Shown: positions 59,311 to 64,000 of the stretch, piece after piece
How the letters are laid out: the number at the start of each line of letters is the position of its first letter
Position numbering within the stretch: position 1 is the first letter of the stretch
NCBI RefSeq assembly: GCF_958979055.1
Contig: NC_084889.1
Span: forward strand, 32,305,261-32,369,260
DNA length: 64,000 bases
Origin: Alnus glutinosa
Lineage: Eukaryota > Streptophyta > Magnoliopsida > Fagales > Betulaceae
Direction of reading: 5' to 3'
Notes under the pieces: generated by a model
Database searches by the model: none
What the model was told of the DNA's origin: nothing
What the model saw: only the letters and a program-made list of their open reading frames with translations
Made by a program: the position numbers and the translations under genes

Positions 59311-61230
59311 TTAAAATAAATGGTAAGGCTTGCAGCTTCAAAGGATATCATCTCTTGAGATGTCGAATTCAAACCGGCTAGGTGTTACCTTCCTCTTGTG
59401 GCTGGCCCCAAGTATAGCCCGCATTTAAAGATTATTCCTACTATGGCGTTAGGGATTAGTCTAGTAATTTTGGTCGAGCTTCTACGCTCAAAAGTTATCC
59501 TTATGTATGGAACAGCAACGTACAAAATATGTTCAGTTATAAGTGGCTCATGATTTTTTTTAAAAAAAAAAAAAACAAATAAGTGAATAAACGTCATTAT
59601 CAGCTTTAAGAAAGAGATTTGAAATGTGAGGCTAAAAAGTGAGGAAGGTGAGATAAAAATGCGTGGCTGGTGAAAAAAGCAAATTCCATGTCCCGGGAGA
59701 TCCAGAAAAGGATGGCAAATAAGAGAACCTCAACAGAAAGAAGCTTTTTCTTTTCTTTTCTTTTTTCCCCTCTTGGCCCTCCCTCCTATTTAGTATTTCC
59801 TTCACTTCCCATCAGGCATCAATCAATCATTTATCCAAGAGATTTACTCCCTCTTGATTTTGTCATCGTGGTTTGTCGCTATCATCCTCCCGTCATCCTA
59901 CGCCCTGCAATATCTCTTCAAATTATTGGGGCCAAGGAATAAAGGATATGTGCCCCTCACCTGCCTATCACCACCATGTCTTAAATTTCTTTACTACATG
60001 TGCATGTATAACGTGGACCATCATGTTTTGTACACATACCAACTTCACTAGCCCAAGTTTCTTTTTCTTTTTCTTTTTCTTTTTTTTTTTCTTTTTTTAA
60101 AAAAAATTAGTAAGGCAAACTTTTCTACGATCAGACCGGGCTATAGACACCAGAATGGTGCCAGCACGAGTTTAAAAAGTCTTTTTATGTTACGAACTTA
60201 AATGCAAGATAATTTGAGTTAAGTTTTTAGAGAAAACTTGTTGATTTGCCAAATAATTCTTTGTCCACACTTTGTTCCAATACAACACTTCAATAGAGGT
60301 TACAACTTAAAACACTGACTTAGGGAGTATTATAAATAATTAATGCAAGATGATTACGTTGTTGTTGTCTTGCTTATTTCTTCGAAACTTCAAAAAGGGA
60401 GTATTATATATAACTTTTCAACACCAATTTCAACGTACCAAACGGCAATTATTATTTTATTCAAAGCATGACAAGAGAAAAGGTTTGAATGAGAGAAATT
60501 TCAATAAGTCACGAAAAAGCAACTACGCAGCAGCTTCGTATACAGATGGAAGACCTTTTCATTCAAAGCGTAAGCATAAAGGCCACGAATCTAGACAGCT
60601 GGCCGCCCAACAAACCCCATAGCATGGTTTATGCTCAAGTGTTGTGCACCTCAATTTTCTCGTCTTTTTATACAAACACAATCATATTAACCTCGAAACT
60701 CCGTTCAGCCAATCAAGACTTCGATTGACCAAACTAGAAAAGACAATCTGTATGTTTGATGTTTCTCAAGCCAATCAAGATGGATTTTGTGTCTAGTTAA
60801 CTAAGTCAAAGTATAAATTTGGGATCCACAATCAGTGGAAAAGGGGATATGATGCATTTTACTCTGGTAAAAAGGACTAAATTGATAACGAGACAACTCT
60901 TACGAAATTTACTTGTTCGACATCCCAAAATTTCAGGGAAAAAAAACACAAAATAGGAGTAGAAGAAACAGGGATCCAATTAAACAAAAGACAATAGAAA
61001 AAACAACCTCCTTTATTCCAAATCGTAGACCAAAGCCCCATTACATAGGAAGACTAGAAAACAAGCAAGGAGACTTCAAAGAAACGACCCTGAATAATGG
61101 GACTGCCAATTAATTAACACATTTAGGCAAAACCCTAGCATAATTACCAAAGCGCCACTCAACAAAACTCACTGGCAGTGACAGAACAGAACCGACAACT
61201 GACACTCTGATTGGCTCTGTTTGGCTGGCC
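59311..61230. other. Intergenic; 3' flank of the SAMDC gene
   Basis: Pyrimidine-rich tract at 60056-60098 followed by a poly-A tract. No gene supported; about 200 bases before 61231 are presumably the 3' untranslated region of the minus-strand gene. Confidence 0.5.
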
Positions 61231-62358
61231 CTACGCTGACCAAACGCATGGACACGCAACACCCTCCTCTTCCTCCAACGCTACCTCCTTCCAGCAATTC
61301 ATGACAGCTTTTGTTGGTGTGGGCACCGGGCAACCACCCACCTTAGCCTTTGCCGCGTAAGCCAGGTACACCACGCACCCGCCACCTGGCAGCTCCTGCT
61401 TCACCACGCTCTCACACGTGTATCCATCCACGTCAGCACATTCCGTGGCCCAGTTGACGCCACCAAAGCAAGTGATTGCAACGGAAAACTCAGCCGGACC
61501 AAAGCACTTGAGCACCCTCTTGACCAGCGGCTCGAACCCAGTGGCCTCCGGGTCGAACCCTAGGGTTTCGTAGCTGGCGTAACTGAACCCGTCCTCTGGA
61601 GTCACGTGCACGGTTGAATAAGCAGACCCGTCAATCCCATTCATGGAGTACCCACACGGGTCAAACTCGAAGTCGCAAATCACGTGAGAAGGAATAATCT
61701 CGGATATTCCGGACATTTTGGTCATTTCACCAGCTACGTATCCCTCCGATTTCTTGAAAAATACGGACGCCTTGTTGCTGTCCAACCCGGTCATGCACAT
61801 CTCGAGAGCAATCGGGTCCGTCCGTTTACCCTCCGTCGCGGCGGAGTAAATGTGCCAGTTACGATTCGGGACCGTCGAATCCCCGATCACAAAGGCCTTG
61901 GGGTTCATGTGCCCAAAGAACTCATTCAGAGCGGTGACTTCCTCAGTGAAGCTACGGTGAGGGGCAGGTTGGGCATTCGGGAAAATGAAGCTCCCGCGGG
62001 AGTACTTGACTGAAACGACAGCAAGCGAGAGCGACTCGGCGAGTCCGAGAATAGGTGGGATCGATAGGAGGAGCTTGGTTGTCCCACAGGTTTTGATGAC
62101 GAGTTTGGAAGGGTAGATGAAAAGGCTTGACTCGGAAAGAACGTATGAGTCGAGCTCCGAGTTGGAGAGGTGTGACACGATGGTGCAGCGAGCCGCGTCG
62201 AGGATGGAGTCGATCTGCGGGCGAGTCAGCGCCCGGAGACCGAGCCCCTGTGGGTCAGTGAAAAACGGCGGCTCAGAGAACGTGATCTCGAGCCGCTTTT
62301 CGAAACCTTCGAAACCTATTGGTGAAGGCGGTGGAGCGTCGTGGCTGAGGATGGTCAT
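61231..62358 (-). CDS. SAMDC: S-adenosylmethionine decarboxylase proenzyme, 375 aa, intronless main ORF
   Basis: Makes decarboxylated S-adenosylmethionine, the aminopropyl donor for spermidine and spermine. The proenzyme cleaves itself to a beta and an alpha chain; the new alpha N terminus becomes the pyruvoyl group. The cleavage motif YVLSESSLFIYPSKLVIK is present, with the scissile bond expected between Glu76 and Ser77. The family Cys is at 91 (IKTCGTTK). IGFEGFEKRLEITF at the N terminus and HVTPEDGFSYASYE in the C-terminal half (about 258-271) are typical. Length and the uninterrupted ORF fit plant SAMDC. The C terminus EEEEGVACPCVWSA is divergent, as usual. Translation is probably controlled by the uORF pair in the leader (see 62545-62821). 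The PEST-like region TESTVPNRNWHIY-equivalent is present as GDSTVPNRNWHIYSA. Confidence 0.96.
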   Translation of the reverse strand: MTILSHDAPPPSPIGFEGFEKRLEITFSEPPFFTDPQGLGLRALTRPQIDSILDAARCTIVSHLSNSELDSYVLSESSLFIYPSKLVIKTCGTTKLLLSIPPILGLAESLSLAVVSVKYSRGSFIFPNAQPAPHRSFTEEVTALNEFFGHMNPKAFVIGDSTVPNRNWHIYSAATEGKRTDPIALEMCMTGLDSNKASVFFKKSEGYVAGEMTKMSGISEIIPSHVICDFEFDPCGYSMNGIDGSAYSTVHVTPEDGFSYASYETLGFDPEATGFEPLVKRVLKCFGPAEFSVAITCFGGVNWATECADVDGYTCESVVKQELPGGGCVVYLAYAAKAKVGGCPVPTPTKAVMNCWKEVALEEEEGVACPCVWSA

Positions 62359-62544
62359 TGTTCAGGGAAGCAATGGCAAAGACAGAGCAACAGAGAGGGT
62401 GTGTGTTTTCTTTCTGGGTTTCGTTTACAGCAACAAAGAAAATTTTCAGATTATTGTTATTCGAATTGAAAACAAAAACGGAAGAAGAGAGATTATTGAG
62501 TAAATGAAATCCTAGTCTACGGAAGGAGGCATTTGTGGGATATA

Positions 62545-62813
62545 TCAGGATGGCTTCCTCACGCACTGCAAAGAAAAATAATCCGAAAAACCATTAGACA
62601 AACCATTGAAGAGCAAAAGAAAGAACTAATTTGTTCTTGTTTTCTTTTTGAATGATTGAGAAAGAAAGGGCTTACGTTGGAGTAAGCAGCAGATCGGAAC
62701 TTTTCGATGCCACCGTTGGGACGAACGTCTTCAATGATGTAGCCGAGGGGAACTTCGTACTGTTTGGAGCCACTACTACTGCTAGACTTCTTTTTCCCAC
62801 CCTTGGTCTCCAT
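62545..62813 (-). CDS. Conserved small uORF of SAMDC, 52 aa, spliced
   Basis: Exons 62813-62676 (46 codons) and 62565-62545 (6 codons plus TGA). The peptide starts METKGGKKKSSSSSG, has VPLGYIIEDVRPNGGIEKFR in the middle and ends AAYSN-CVRKPS after the splice. This is the peptide known to stall ribosomes on plant SAMDC mRNAs when polyamines are high. The intron 62675-62566 is GT-AG. The stop is about 186 nt upstream of the main start codon on the mRNA. Confidence 0.95.
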
Positions 62814-62821
62814 TAAAACAT
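62813..62821 (-). CDS. Tiny uORF of SAMDC (ATG TTT TAA)
   Basis: Met-Phe-stop. The last A of its stop is the first base of the small uORF start codon, a one-base overlap. This overlap is the conserved arrangement in plant SAMDC leaders; under low polyamine it lets ribosomes bypass the small uORF. It sits eight bases after the leader splice acceptor. Confidence 0.88.
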   Translation of the reverse strand: MF

Positions 62822-62829
62822 CCACGCTT

Positions 62830-63097
62830 CTGAAACCCACAACACCCATCATGATTTCAATCATATTGCTTCACAACGACAATATAGAATCAAACATTTG
62901 AACATATATACGCAAATCCCACAAACCCATCAAATTTTTCACAAAAATAACGAATCAAGGTTAAATCGTTTCCAACATACAAGATAAATTCTTCGATACC
63001 CAAATCAAGATCGTACATGCAGAGAGCAAAAGATACAGAAACAAAAAACTGAACAAAGAAGGAGACGTATGCAAAACCCTAGATTTAAAAGACTTAC
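62830..63097 (-). other. 5'-leader intron of SAMDC
   Basis: Donor GTAAGT at 63097-63092, acceptor TTTCAG ending at 62830. ATG triplets just upstream of the acceptor (about 62853-62860) are inside the intron and so are not part of the mature leader. Confidence 0.8.
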
Positions 63098-63308
63098 AGT
63101 TTTCCTTCCGAGTTAATCTTTTGATGGGAAAATCCAAACAATCGTTCTAGCCCTTTTTTCTTTCTCCTTTGATAGAGAAGTCCACAATGAGAAAGAGCGA
63201 TGCAAATTGCAAAGGGTAAAAAAGCTCAGAGAGGGAGGCTGAGATTGATTCTAGGTTAACAGAGAGACGGAAGGCTTTGTGTGAATGAGAGAGGCTACCG
63301 AAAGAGAG

Positions 63309-63316
63309 TATTTATA
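63309..63316 (-). promoter_or_regulatory. TATA box of SAMDC
   Basis: TATAAATA on the minus strand, followed by CTCTCTTTCGG-type pyrimidine-rich sequence. The transcription start would be expected about 25-35 bases downstream, near 63280. Inferred from position and sequence only. Confidence 0.7.
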
Positions 63317-63319
63317 GAA

Positions 63320-64000
63320 GAACGAAAGTAAGGTTAGGACTATTCAGCCTATTCTAGAGTCCTAATAAAAATAAATAATCTAGAGGCCCTTGTTCACCGC
63401 GCTAGCCGGTGAAAATTTTGGCATTAAAGATTCTCTACAAATGTTATTTTAATAATTTATTAAATTATTGATATTAAATATTAATATTTTCTCAAGTTAA
63501 TTTACATTTTATTTTAGTGTTTATTGTGTTTTAAAAGCAATAAACGAAAACTAATTAGAACCGTCTCAGCCCACAAAGAAGGAAATGCTGATGGAATCGT
63601 TGTTGCTTTGTTTGTTTACATTTAATTTTAAAACGTTATTGAATTTAAAGAGATATATATGGTAAGATATCTTAAAAATCATAAAAGACTTTGATTTAAA
63701 GTTTATAATAATTAAGAAAAACGTGCAGCGGGTATAATAACATTTTTTTTCCTTTTCCGTTTTGTTTCGTATTTTTACATTAAAAAAAATATTAATAAAT
63801 AACTCCAAAACATTAAACATTTAAAATTATTTTTATTTTTATATTACACATAATTTTTATTTTATTTTTTTAAAAAAAGTATTAAGAAGGACCCTCTAAA
63901 AGTTAAAATGACGGGGGTTTGATGGGTTTACGTTGATCTAGGGTCATCTGCGACCAGGTCTGCATGGCAGAGAGGCATTTGTTTGACTTAATTGAATGAG
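63320..64000. other. Upstream intergenic DNA
   Basis: SAMDC promoter region, then AT-rich DNA. A minus-strand frame at 63566-63820 is low in complexity and not supported. Confidence 0.5.

Noticed and set aside
62117..62503. 128-codon plus-strand frame
   Set aside because: Antisense shadow of SAMDC and its leader.

Overview
The window is nuclear DNA from a seed plant, most likely a woody eudicot. It has intron-rich plant genes, AT-rich intergenic DNA, abundant SSRs, and L1-type LINEs, TRIMs, MULEs, hATs and MITEs. The family-level placement (a Fagales-like tree) is only an impression from repeat style.

Five host loci can be supported. (1) The last coding exon of a Raf-like Ser/Thr kinase, + strand, 2883-3222; a LINE 3' end (1-1942) lies in what should be its preceding intron. 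(2) A complete 11-exon ATG18b/WIPI-type autophagy gene, - strand, 15991-6357, assembled exon by exon to 370 aa, with one GC-AG intron. (3) A possible spliced, pyrimidine-led non-coding transcript at about 40.6-43.6 kb, carrying a site that looks like a miR171 target mimic. (4) A two-exon GDP-L-fucose synthase gene, - strand, 53959-52775, 321 aa. (5) An S-adenosylmethionine decarboxylase gene, - strand, 62358-61231, 375 aa, with a spliced leader holding the plant tiny uORF / small uORF pair and a TATA box.

From 17.87 to 35.03 kb the DNA is a nest of transposons whose order can be read from target-site duplications (TSDs). A TRIM-like repeat was split by an L1 LINE (17893-34860, TSD TTGTCTC). 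The LINE was split by a 1.75-kb non-coding insertion (21214-22964, flanked by TAAAT) and by a hAT-like element (23095-32464, TSD TTACATGG). The hAT was split by a Mutator-like element (MULE; 24056-32231, TSD TTAGATTTT). The MULE is the youngest layer. Its 211-bp terminal inverted repeats (TIRs) are identical, its five-exon transposase reads through as 1000 aa, and it carries a second, convergent gene for a GRF zinc-finger / coiled-coil / transmembrane protein.

The rest is AT-rich intergenic DNA with MITEs: three with 9-bp duplications (MULE type), two with TWA duplications (PIF/Harbinger type), and others less certain. There are also a complete 280-bp TRIM, SINE-like fragments and tandem duplications. 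Most small open frames in the window are chance frames and are omitted.
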